From Bacteroidales bacterium UBA2861 (GTDB taxonomy: Bacteria > Bacteroidota > Bacteroidia > Bacteroidales > UBA932), in contig DEFD01000028.1 in assembly GCA_002350615.1 (NCBI GenBank), positions 496,829 to 560,828 of the forward strand: 64,000 nt of DNA, in the 5' to 3' direction. Below the pieces are notes generated by a model. The model did no database searches. It was not told where the DNA came from and saw nothing but the letters and a program-made list of their open reading frames with translations. Positions 43,625 to 52,300 of this stretch are shown piece after piece (positions within the stretch are counted from its first letter, which is position 1; the number at the start of each line of letters is the position of its first letter). A program made the translations under genes and the position numbers.

Positions 43625-44560
43625 ATGGACACAAGAAAGATGACTGCGGCGCAGCTGCAACAATTCGAGGCAATCCTCGATGAATTTGAAAAGTACAGAG
43701 ACCTCACAGATGATGAGAAACAACAGGTTATCCGGGCGGTGATGTCAGGCACATTCATGGATCTCCGCTCCGACTTTGCATTCAAGCACATTATGCAGGA
43801 CACCGAGATCCTGAAGATGCTGCTGAACGACATCCTTCCGGAACCGGTGGACAAGATCAAGCCCCAGCCCAACGAAATAGACCGTCTGTTCGCCGGGGAC
43901 AAAGACGCGAAAATGGACGTGGTTTGCGAAAGCGGAGACCGAAAGTTCATCGTCGAGATCCAGCAGAAACGCAGAAGCGATTTCAAGAACAGGATGTACT
44001 ACTACGGAGCGGCAATGTCACAGTCTCAGATCAAGAGCGGTTCTCCGAACTATTCCACACTCCTGCCGGTGTATGTGATCTGTTTTATGGACTTTCGCTT
44101 CCAGCATCAGGCCGACCAGCTGATTTACAGATATGCCTTGCGCGACGAAGACAGTGGTGAACTGTACGGCAACCAGCTGAACATCTACTTTTGCGAGCTG
44201 CCGCGTCTGCGCAAGCGCAGTATGGGTGGGATGAACCCGCTGGAGGGATGGTTGTATCTTTTCAGAAATCTTCATAAATTTGCCGAAGCACCAGAAGGGA
44301 TGGACAAGCGTTTCGTGCCAGTGCTGGCCTCAGCACGGATGAATTCGCTTCCGACAAAAGAACAAATTCAATACTTCAGGTCTATGATATCCGAGGACGA
44401 AAAGAAAATACTGATTGAATCCGGCTACGAATATGGTCTGGAGGACGGGGCCGAACAAAAAGCCATTGAGATTGCCCGTCAAATGTTGGCGGAGGGGCTT
44501 TCGGTGGAGTTGATAGCCAGGGTTACCGGATTGTCGGAAGATGAGATAGGGCGGCTTTGA
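43625..44560 (+). CDS. Rpn/PDDEXK_2-type nuclease (transposase-like)
   Basis: The 311-residue protein is of the PD-(D/E)XK nuclease family transposase/Rpn type. It has the family block LRSDFAFKHIMQDTEILKML, the catalytic-core pattern KMDVVCESGDRKFIVEIQQ (Asp, then Glu-x-Gln) and the later YRYALRDED and YFCELPRLRKR sections. The C-terminal segment GLSVELIARVTGLSEDEI is the common tail of these proteins. Rpn proteins stimulate RecA-independent recombination. It sits at the edge of the accessory island and has its own terminator. It may be mobile, but no terminal repeats are seen. Confidence 0.85.
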   Translation: MDTRKMTAAQLQQFEAILDEFEKYRDLTDDEKQQVIRAVMSGTFMDLRSDFAFKHIMQDTEILKMLLNDILPEPVDKIKPQPNEIDRLFAGDKDAKMDVVCESGDRKFIVEIQQKRRSDFKNRMYYYGAAMSQSQIKSGSPNYSTLLPVYVICFMDFRFQHQADQLIYRYALRDEDSGELYGNQLNIYFCELPRLRKRSMGGMNPLEGWLYLFRNLHKFAEAPEGMDKRFVPVLASARMNSLPTKEQIQYFRSMISEDEKKILIESGYEYGLEDGAEQKAIEIARQMLAEGLSVELIARVTGLSEDEIGRL

Positions 44561-44614
44561 GGCCGGAAGGTAGAGGCTTGGCTGGGGGAGCCGGGCATTC
44601 GTAAAGATATCAGG

Positions 44615-44645
44615 GAGCGTCGAATTATTTCGACGCTCTTTTTTG
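44615..44645 (+). terminator. Intrinsic terminator of the Rpn-type gene
   Basis: GAGCGTCGAA (44615-44624) pairs with TTCGACGCTC (44629-44638), followed by TTTTTTG. Confidence 0.85.
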
Positions 44646-44688
44646 TTGTTTCCGGCGAGGGATTGATTATTGATTTAAAGATATTTTA

Positions 44689-44696
44689 TATCTTTG
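44689..44696 (+). promoter_or_regulatory. -7 promoter element of the peptide-1 unit
   Basis: TATCTTTG, 178 nt before the peptide ATG at 44875. The transcript would have an unusually long leader with two hairpins. Confidence 0.6.
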
Positions 44697-44730
44697 TAGG
44701 CTGTTGGTTAGTAGTGTGGGTAAAGGGACG

Positions 44731-44757
44731 GTGTGTAAAAACGGCATTTTTGCACAC
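44731..44757 (+). promoter_or_regulatory. Leader hairpin 1 of the peptide-1 unit
   Basis: GTGTGTAAAAA pairs with TTTTTGCACAC, one T-G wobble, 5-nt loop. Confidence 0.5.
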
Positions 44758-44779
44758 GGAAGGCCCTCAGAGGGCGTGT

Positions 44780-44810
44780 CGGTGTGAAAAACACCCGATT
44801 TTTCACACCG
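44780..44810 (+). promoter_or_regulatory. Leader hairpin 2 of the peptide-1 unit
   Basis: CGGTGTGAAAAA (44780-44791) and TTTTTCACACCG (44799-44810) form a perfect 12-bp stem with a 7-nt loop. The stem is like that of leader hairpin 1. Confidence 0.5.
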
Positions 44811-44874
44811 AGTTGAGCGAAGGACTACTTCCGGCAAGCGAGCGAGACAATCAGGCAAACAAACAAATATCGAT

Positions 44875-45039
44875 ATGGTTAAGAAAAATCTTTTTAGCAA
44901 CGCGGAGGCCTATGCCGCCCCTGTGTGCAATGTCCTCGATGTGAAGGTCGAGGGGGTTATGTGTCAGAGCTATGGCGATCCCGGTGCTGCTGGCGCAAAA
45001 GTTACTAATGGTGGAGTTTATAACTTTGATGACGAATAG
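44875..45039 (+). CDS. Small cysteine-pair peptide 1
   Basis: A 54-residue frame, too short for many gene finders. It begins MVKKNLFSNAEAYAAPVC and continues with Asp22, Gly27, Cys30 and Ser32, ending in NGGVYNFDDE. Tyr13, Ala14, Pro16, Val17, Cys18, Asp22, Gly27, Cys30 and Ser32 are at identical positions in the peptide at 49136. There is no signal peptide. The stop is 3 nt before the lipoprotein start at 45043. Function unknown; a RiPP-like precursor or a leader peptide are two hypotheses. Confidence 0.75.
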   Translation: MVKKNLFSNAEAYAAPVCNVLDVKVEGVMCQSYGDPGAAGAKVTNGGVYNFDDE

Positions 45040-45042
45040 ACC

Positions 45043-47766
45043 ATGAAAAAGTTGTCATTAGGTTTAGCATTCATTGCGGGAGCTTCGATTGCGTTTATTT
45101 CCTGTAACAAGGAAATTACCCAAAACACTCGTTTGGGAGAAGGAATCAATGTAGACATTGTGGCAGGGGTCCCATTGACAAAAACTATTCTTGGCATTGA
45201 TGGTGAAACTCCTTATTGGAAAGATGGAGATGTACTCAGTGTAACCAATGGAACAACATCAAATGTTTCTTTTGCGGAGAACAGCATTGCCGATGGCGAA
45301 ACCTCTCTAATTGCTACTTTTTCAGGCAAAGTATCTGAAGCAGGTGATTATTATGCTGTTTATCCTCACACGGGAAGTATTTCTGAAAATCATGGTCCTC
45401 GTGTAACAGTCCCCACCGAGCAGCATCCTACAGCCACATCATTTGATGGAGCTGCAGACATTATGGTGTCGAAAGTGTTTTCTGTAGGAGTTACAACCAA
45501 CACTACAATCGAGAATCTTCAGTTTGCTCGTTGTGGAGCTATCATAAAGCTTGTTTTTAGTGGTAAAGCAGCAGCACAGCAGGCTAAACTTGCAAATCAA
45601 CATCCTGTAAGCGTAAGCCTGACATCAACTTCTGATTTGGTTGGCAATGTCCTCTTTGATTATGAGAAAGGGACAGCATCCATCTCATCCACTGCTTCAA
45701 AAACTGTTACCGCGTCCTACACGAATTCTACGCACTATCTTATTGATGGAGCAAATGCAACATATCTTATCGTTGTTCCTACTACATTAAGTGGCACTCT
45801 TGAGGTTGATGCGACCACGGAAGATTATGAAATCTCCAGGACCCTCACCCTTCCTGATGATATTGTGCTTGAGGCCGGGAAGGTATATACCTTCAATGTT
45901 AAACTCGGCGATGCTTCCATTGCTGACGCAACTCCGGTGCAGACGCTTCCTTGGAGCAATGATTTTTCATGGCATTCAACAACCACCGAGACAAATTATA
46001 CCACCAATGTAGCGACTCAGTCTAGCGGAGAATTCACAGGAGGAGCATACATCTATGGTGCAAAAGAGTCTGGAGCAATCCGTATTGGCAATGGCTCGAA
46101 TTCAGGTAGTATCACCACAAAGCTTATGAATCTGGCCGGCGCCTTCAAGGTGACTGTCAGCGCAAAAGCTTATAACGCAAAGGACGGCTCTAAGATTACT
46201 GTAACCGTTGGAGACGTAATGAAGACGGCAGAAACAGCGATTTCGTCGACTTCAACCTATACTGATTATGTATTTAAGTTCGCAGAAGGTACTGGCTCGT
46301 CCAAGTCTCCCCTGATAATTGGTACAGATCAAAAGCGTGCAGTTATTACTTCGGTCGCCGTGGAATCTGATATTCCACAGGTTGAAACCCCGACCTTCTC
46401 TCCTGCTGCCGGTGCCGTTGAAGAGAATACTACTGTTACAATTTCTTGCGCAACAGAAGGCGCAACAGTCTATTACACGACAGACGGAACAGATCCTACA
46501 ACTGCGTCTACCGCTGGAACGACTGTAACTATTGATGCCGCAAAGACCATTAAGGCTATCGCAGTGAAAGAAGGTATGGCTAATTCAGCTATTGCCACTG
46601 CGGAGTATACAATTGCTGGTGCACCTGTTTCTCTTCCTTACACGAATACCCTTATCAGTGGCCATTCAGACTTTACATTTGACGTCGTTTCTGATGGTGG
46701 TTTGAGTGCTATTTGGACAGATACTCAGTATGGCATCCAGGCAAATGGCTATCAGTGCACTTCAAATGTTGAAGCATATGCTGTTTCTCCTCTGATTGAC
46801 TTGACATCAGTTGAGGGTGCCAAAGCAACATTCACGCATGGAATTAATTATTTCGCCGATGTCGCAACCGCAAAGACACAAGCAACTCTGGAAGTAAGAG
46901 TCAAGAATGGAACATGGGAAGCAATTGAGATTCCTACATATCCTTCTTCGCTCGGCAATTCAACAGTTAATGCTGAGGTTGATTTGAGTTCCTACGTGGG
47001 CAACATCATTCAGCTGAGGTTTAAATATATTGCAACGACTACAAAACCTGGTCGTTGGCAGATTAAGAATCTTGCTATAGAAGAGGTTGTTCCCCTAGCA
47101 AACAGCTCCGTAACTTTTGCTCAACCAGCAGAAATTGGGTGCTCGATTGCAGTTGCCGCGAGTGGAAATACAATTAATACTGGAGATCTGGTTCAAGAAG
47201 GAGAAACCATCACACTTACTGCCGAAGCTGGCTCTGGATTTATATTTGATTCTTGGTCTGTTTATAAGACAGGTGATGAAAATACCAAGGTAACTGTGAG
47301 CAGCAATTCCTTCACTATGCCGGACTATGCAGTGACGATTGTCGGAGAGTTCACAGAAAGCCAGGGCGATGCAGAGGTAACAATAACATTCTCGTCATTT
47401 ACCAGTGAACAGACTGTGACTATTAATGACGATAGTGGTCTTACTGTTGTTTTTGCAAAAAACAGCGGTAGTACTAATCCGGCATGGAACTCAAACTCTA
47501 GCGAGGCAAGGCTTTATGCGAAAGGGTCAATGACTGTTTCAGGAAAAACAATCAAAAAAATTGTTTACAACTATACAGTCAATGCCAACAAGAACGGCGT
47601 TTCTCCTAGTATTGATGGCGTAGAAGGTGCTACCAATGCCGGCACTTGGAATGTTACGACGAAGACATGGTCTGATCCTGACGGGGATTCGTCTGTCACA
47701 TTTAGCACATCAGGAACTGCTGGCAATATTGGATTTACATCCATAACTGTAACCTACGCCAATTGA
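45043..47766 (+). CDS. Large fimbrillin-like lipoprotein with chitobiase-C-like domain
   Basis: The 907-residue product has a lipobox IAFISCNK. It has a fimbrillin-like N-terminal half (TPYWKDGDVLSVTNG, YYAVYPHTGS), then a CHB_HEX_C-like domain at about 448-526 (PTFSPAAG, TVYYTTDGTDPTTAS, KAIAVKEG). Further beta-sandwich modules include a Divergent-InlB-like region (TLTAEAGSGFIFDSWSV) and a C-terminal TFSTSGTAGNIGFTSITVTYAN module. The TGA at 47764-47766 is followed in the same frame by a linker and a nuclease. The gene is visibly more AT-rich than what follows. It is coupled to peptide 1. Confidence 0.75.
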   Translation: MKKLSLGLAFIAGASIAFISCNKEITQNTRLGEGINVDIVAGVPLTKTILGIDGETPYWKDGDVLSVTNGTTSNVSFAENSIADGETSLIATFSGKVSEAGDYYAVYPHTGSISENHGPRVTVPTEQHPTATSFDGAADIMVSKVFSVGVTTNTTIENLQFARCGAIIKLVFSGKAAAQQAKLANQHPVSVSLTSTSDLVGNVLFDYEKGTASISSTASKTVTASYTNSTHYLIDGANATYLIVVPTTLSGTLEVDATTEDYEISRTLTLPDDIVLEAGKVYTFNVKLGDASIADATPVQTLPWSNDFSWHSTTTETNYTTNVATQSSGEFTGGAYIYGAKESGAIRIGNGSNSGSITTKLMNLAGAFKVTVSAKAYNAKDGSKITVTVGDVMKTAETAISSTSTYTDYVFKFAEGTGSSKSPLIIGTDQKRAVITSVAVESDIPQVETPTFSPAAGAVEENTTVTISCATEGATVYYTTDGTDPTTASTAGTTVTIDAAKTIKAIAVKEGMANSAIATAEYTIAGAPVSLPYTNTLISGHSDFTFDVVSDGGLSAIWTDTQYGIQANGYQCTSNVEAYAVSPLIDLTSVEGAKATFTHGINYFADVATAKTQATLEVRVKNGTWEAIEIPTYPSSLGNSTVNAEVDLSSYVGNIIQLRFKYIATTTKPGRWQIKNLAIEEVVPLANSSVTFAQPAEIGCSIAVAASGNTINTGDLVQEGETITLTAEAGSGFIFDSWSVYKTGDENTKVTVSSNSFTMPDYAVTIVGEFTESQGDAEVTITFSSFTSEQTVTINDDSGLTVVFAKNSGSTNPAWNSNSSEARLYAKGSMTVSGKTIKKIVYNYTVNANKNGVSPSIDGVEGATNAGTWNVTTKTWSDPDGDSSVTFSTSGTAGNIGFTSITVTYAN

Positions 47767-47832
47767 ACTTCATCCGGAGGCGGTACCTCCGGGGGCGCGA
47801 GCGCCACAGTTGCTACAAACGACGCTACGGAC

Positions 47833-48975
47833 ATGAGTTCGGCAGGGGCAACCCTGTCGGGCTCCTTCTCCAGAGCGACGGGTGCTACGAGAAACTGGGG
47901 TTTCCAATGGGGGACCTCCAGTTCTTCGTTAACCAATCGCGTCTATTCGGATGGTCTTTCAGACGGGAATTCCTTCACATATAACCTTGAGGGCCTTACT
48001 CCCGGGACTACGTATTACTACCGGGCCATCATCGAGGAATATGATGCTGCGACCGGGAACTATGTCGATAGGGTTAGCTCTGATATCAAATCCTTCACCA
48101 CCTCTGCGGTGCAGCCCCAGACCGGTTGGCAGGCGTACCTGAGCGATTACGGCATGCCGGATGTGTCCGGACTCGGGACCAGCCTGCGCCAGAGCGGCAC
48201 CAACTCTGACCGCGATGACAAGTGGTATAGCGTGAGCACCTCCGACAGCAAGCGCCAGATTGCCATCCACACCTATTCTACAGGTGCGCCGAGTAACGAA
48301 GAGACTGTTAATTACGTGGTCCTTTACGATGGCAGCAAGTATGCTCCTGTGTGGACTGCCCACACGATGAACACCACTTACTGGCCGGACAAAAAAGTGG
48401 GCCGCAATGAAGACTGGGGAAGTGATCCCGCGATCAGTCTTACCCAGCAGACAGGTCTCGACAATGCCAGCTCCGTAGGCTACAGCCGCGGGCATCTCGT
48501 GGCCTCCAACTATCGCCAGACAACGGTAAAGCAGAATAAACAGACCTTCTATTATTCCAATCAGGCTCCCCAGTGGCAGAATAGCTTCAATAGCGGGATA
48601 TGGTCGACTTTGGAACAAAAGGTGGCAGATTCCACCCCCTCCGGCACCACGATGCTCTATGTGGTCACCGGCGTGCTCTACGAGGGAAGCACCAAAACAC
48701 TCCCCAGCGGAAGCCTCAATGTCCCCATCCCGAGCCACTTCTACAAGTGCATCATGAAGTGCACATTCAACGACGGCACGGTGAGCGGCGCCCAGGGCAT
48801 AGCCTTCGTATTCACAAACGAAGCGCACAGCGGAAACTACTATGACAGCGGCTATGTGACCTCCATCGATGCTATCGAGGAGCGGGCAGGCTTCGACTTC
48901 TTCGCCGCGGTGCCAAGCTCCCTGCAGGCTTCTGCTGAATCGAACACCAGCCATAACTGGTTCACCGGAAAGTAA
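47833..48975 (+). CDS. DNA/RNA non-specific endonuclease module, in frame with 45043 past a TGA
   Basis: The ATG at 47833 opens a 380-residue frame, but the frame is continuous from 47767 directly after the TGA of the preceding gene, through a linker TSSGGGTSGGASA. An Ig/FN3-like domain (TYYYRAIIEE) precedes a DNA/RNA non-specific endonuclease domain: YSRGHLVAS with the catalytic His (DRGH motif with Asp changed to Ser), YYSNQAPQW with the metal-site Asn, and VVTGVLYEG. Without the upstream part it has no export signal. It is probably a nonsense-split gene, unless the stop is read through. A terminator follows at 49009. Confidence 0.7.
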   Translation: MSSAGATLSGSFSRATGATRNWGFQWGTSSSSLTNRVYSDGLSDGNSFTYNLEGLTPGTTYYYRAIIEEYDAATGNYVDRVSSDIKSFTTSAVQPQTGWQAYLSDYGMPDVSGLGTSLRQSGTNSDRDDKWYSVSTSDSKRQIAIHTYSTGAPSNEETVNYVVLYDGSKYAPVWTAHTMNTTYWPDKKVGRNEDWGSDPAISLTQQTGLDNASSVGYSRGHLVASNYRQTTVKQNKQTFYYSNQAPQWQNSFNSGIWSTLEQKVADSTPSGTTMLYVVTGVLYEGSTKTLPSGSLNVPIPSHFYKCIMKCTFNDGTVSGAQGIAFVFTNEAHSGNYYDSGYVTSIDAIEERAGFDFFAAVPSSLQASAESNTSHNWFTGK

Positions 48976-49008
48976 CAGCCTCAGGACCAGACAGATTATG
49001 AATAAGCA

Positions 49009-49040
49009 GCAGCCGGGAGAAATTCCGGCTGCGATTTTTT
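49009..49040 (+). terminator. Intrinsic terminator after the nuclease
   Basis: GCAGCCGG (49009-49016) pairs with CCGGCTGC (49025-49032), then GATTTTTT. Confidence 0.85.
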
Positions 49041-49068
49041 ATCATCATAGACTTTGCAAACATAATAA

Positions 49069-49100
49069 TTGCAATAATTCCCCGGGAATTCTTAAATTTG
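49069..49100 (+). promoter_or_regulatory. Promoter of the peptide-2 unit
   Basis: TTG at 49069-49071, a 21-bp spacer and TAAATTTG at 49093-49100. Confidence 0.65.
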
Positions 49101-49135
49101 TAAACTGTAACGGCGCCAATATCTCAATAATTTAT

Positions 49136-49309
49136 ATGAACAAAAACTTATTCTTCCAGCACACAGGCACATATGCGTCACCAGTGTGCGAATTCCGCGA
49201 TGCCTTCCCGCAAGGCATATTCTGTATCAGCCCCATACCTCCCGAGTATTATGAGGGCGGCGGCGACCATTATGAAGATGAGGATATTATTGATAATGGA
49301 GACTATTAG
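49136..49309 (+). CDS. Small cysteine-pair peptide 2
   Basis: A 57-residue frame from ATG 49136 begins MNKNLFFQHTGTYASPVC, with Asp22, Gly27, Cys30 and Ser32 as in peptide 1. The C-terminal half is rich in acidic and aromatic residues (PPEYYEGGGDHYEDED). Identity with peptide 1 is limited to the motif KNLF, YAxPVC, D, G-x-x-C-x-S. The 3-nt gap to the next start at 49313 is the same as for peptide 1. The paired arrangement argues that both are real genes. No modification or export enzyme is nearby. Confidence 0.75.
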   Translation: MNKNLFFQHTGTYASPVCEFRDAFPQGIFCISPIPPEYYEGGGDHYEDEDIIDNGDY

Positions 49310-49312
49310 CAG

Positions 49313-52300
49313 ATGAGCCTTATGAAGAAGTTTATGAAAATCTTTGTGCCCGTTGCAGCAGCTGCGATGGCACTCGGTTCCTGTGCAAAGGAGAATAAGG
49401 CTCCGTCAGCGGCGGAAGCTGTGAGAATCAGCGTCATCGCAAGTCCCGAAGAGGCCGCCCCGACCACGCCGGCAACATCTTCAAAGACCTATATCGGCAC
49501 GCTCGAAGGCGTGGAAAACAGCATCATCTGGGGGAAGGGAGAATACATGTACCTCTACATCACCTCCGGAGGCTCTACGGACATCACCAAGTCCAGCAGC
49601 GAGTCTGCTGACATCTGGGAAGGCGAGGGCAAGGCGATGTTTGCTTTCGATGCCACTCCGGCAGCAGGCGACAACTATCTGTATCAGGGTATCTACCCCA
49701 GTTCGGCGGTAGTGGAGAGCTCCAATACCGACCCTGCCAACCTCAAGGTGAGCCTGCCCGAAACCCAGAAACCCACGGCAGCTTCATATGATCCGGCGGC
49801 CTACATCATGGTGGCCTGCCCCCAGGATTTCAAGGAGGTGCAGACCGAATGGCTGGCATATTTCCGCAGGGCGGTCGCTCTCAACAAGTGGACACTTACC
49901 GGCCTCGAGAACGGCGTCATATCTGTAGATATCATCCTGCCGGAAGGCAGAAATCTCGCAGGAAGGCGATATATCAACCTCTCCACCGGAGAGAGCGGAG
50001 AAGTTTATTCCGGCGCCAATGCCATCAAGCTGAGCTATGATACCGCTCTCGGCGCCGGCGAGCAGACCTTATGGTTCACAAGCTGGGGCCTTGTGCTTCC
50101 CGCCGGCCAGCAGCTGACGATCGTGGCCAAGACCTCCGCCAAGTCCTATTCCCGCACCATCACCGCCAAAGAGGCCGGCATCATCTTCAAAGAAGGTGCC
50201 CTTAATACCCTTCGGGTCGATATGAGCTCGGCGGCAGAGGAGGAGATAGATTCCTATGCGGGCAAGTACCTGATAGCCGGTATCAAGGACAACAAGTGGC
50301 AGCTTATGAATCCGGTTGTAGGGGACGCCAGTTATTATCCGGCACTTGCAACGGGGATCGCCGCGGATGAGGCCAATGTGGATTTTGAAACCTTCGCAGG
50401 CGTTGCCGATATCGACAATTATATCTGGTCGGTAGATGCTTCCGACGAGGCCTACACCTTCAGAAGCAACTTTACGTCCAAGTATCTGTCCTACTACGGA
50501 AGCAGCAACAACGCCTATGCGGTGGCCGACCCTTCCGCCTCCACCTTGTTCTTTATCAATAGTTACGATGCCGCCACCAAGGTGGCAGAAATCGAGAGCA
50601 AGGATGTGGCCGGACGCAAGCTCTTCTTCAATTCGAGCCAGCCCAGATTCGCTTTCTACGCTTCCGCCCAGGCTGCAGTCCACCTCATTCCGGCCGTTGC
50701 CGATGAGCGTGCAAGCGTAAAACTGTCGTTCGAAGAGCCCGCGGTAGAGCTCACAACCACCAATTCCGGAGCCTTCTCCGGCCAGGCTGCAACTTCAGAT
50801 CCGGAGGTCACGGCTATAGAATACAGCTGGGATGCGGAAGATGCTTTCGGTATGCTGGATGAGGCCAGCGGCGAAGTGCTCCTCAGCGGAGTTGAAGGAT
50901 CGGCTACCATTACGACCACTTTCGCAGGCGACGAGAACTACAAGCCCGCATCGGCGAGCTACACCGTCACCGTGATCGATGCCAGCAAGTCCTACTACGT
51001 GAAGGTGACTGCCGAGCAGACCGATTGGAGCGGGGAGTATCTGATTGTGTATGAGGAGAACAGTGTTGCATGGGACGGATCCATAGATAATCTGGACTCC
51101 ACTCCGAACACCTTTGAAGTTACCATTTCGGGTGGCAAGATTGAAAGGACTGACGCTACCATGGGCAAGGCCTTCTTCATCGACCCGATGGAGGGAGGCT
51201 ACAGCATCCTGGCTTCCAACGGCAAGTATATCGGCCGCTCTGCTGGCAGCAACGGACTTGAAACCGGTTCGCAGCCCCTGCTCAACGTAATTACATGGAA
51301 CAATCACCCGGTGATTACCGGTGAAGGCGGCAGGACGATAGGATTCAACAGTGCATCGAACCAATTGAAGTTCAGGTATCTGGGCAATTCAGAGATAGAA
51401 CTTTATATATTCGACGACAAGCGTGAGAAATGCGCCACGCCTACTTTCAGCGTTGAGGCCGGGGAGGTTGAGGCCGGCACCGTGGTGACCATCTCCAGCA
51501 CCACCGAAGGCGCCGACATCTACTACACCACCGATGGCAGCATCCCCACCAAGGACAGCGGAACCAAGGGCAACAGCGTTACCATAGATGCAACCACTAC
51601 CCTGAAGGCCATCGCCGTCAAGGAGGGCTACAAGAACAGCCCGGTTGCATCGGCTGTGTATACGGTTGCGGGCAGCGGGAACGATGGCACTCTCCAGCAT
51701 CCTTATACTGCTACGGAAGTGCTTGGAATTGCCAGCACCGAGAATGATGTGTATGTCGCAGGTACAATCAAGTCGATCACTGAGGTGAGCACCGGATATG
51801 GCAATGCCACTTACACCATTACGGATAACACTTCAGATGCGCTCGTTTACAGAGGCAGGTTTGTCGCCAACACCGCCTTTACTGCAGCGGATCAGATTAA
51901 GGTAGGCGACGAGGTGATTATCTGCGGTAAGATTGGCCAGCACAACAATGTGTCCCAGCTCGCCCAGGGCAACTACATCTATTCGCTGAATGGTATTACC
52001 AAAGTGCTCACAGCTCCTGTCGTAACGGCAAGTGCAGACGATAACACCAAGGTGGTTACTGTCAGCTGGGATGCTGTAGAAGGAGCATCAGTTTACGATG
52101 TGGTCTGCGGCGACAAGTCGGCGAACGATATCACTGGCACCAGCACCACCATCACGATGGATGACTTCGGCACCTACAATGTCAGTGTGACCGCCAAGGC
52201 GAGCGATGCGTTCTCGGCTACGGGAACGGCTGTCGTTACCCTTATCGACCCGAGTGCATCTCACACTGCTGTAGCCGATGGTACTGTGCTCTTCAATGAA

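Noticed and set aside
43625..44560. Insertion sequence around the Rpn-type gene
   Set aside because: No terminal inverted repeats or target-site duplication could be found by eye.
47764..47766. TGA as selenocysteine codon
   Set aside because: It is in a linker, no SECIS-like hairpin is evident right after it, and no selenoprotein family fits.
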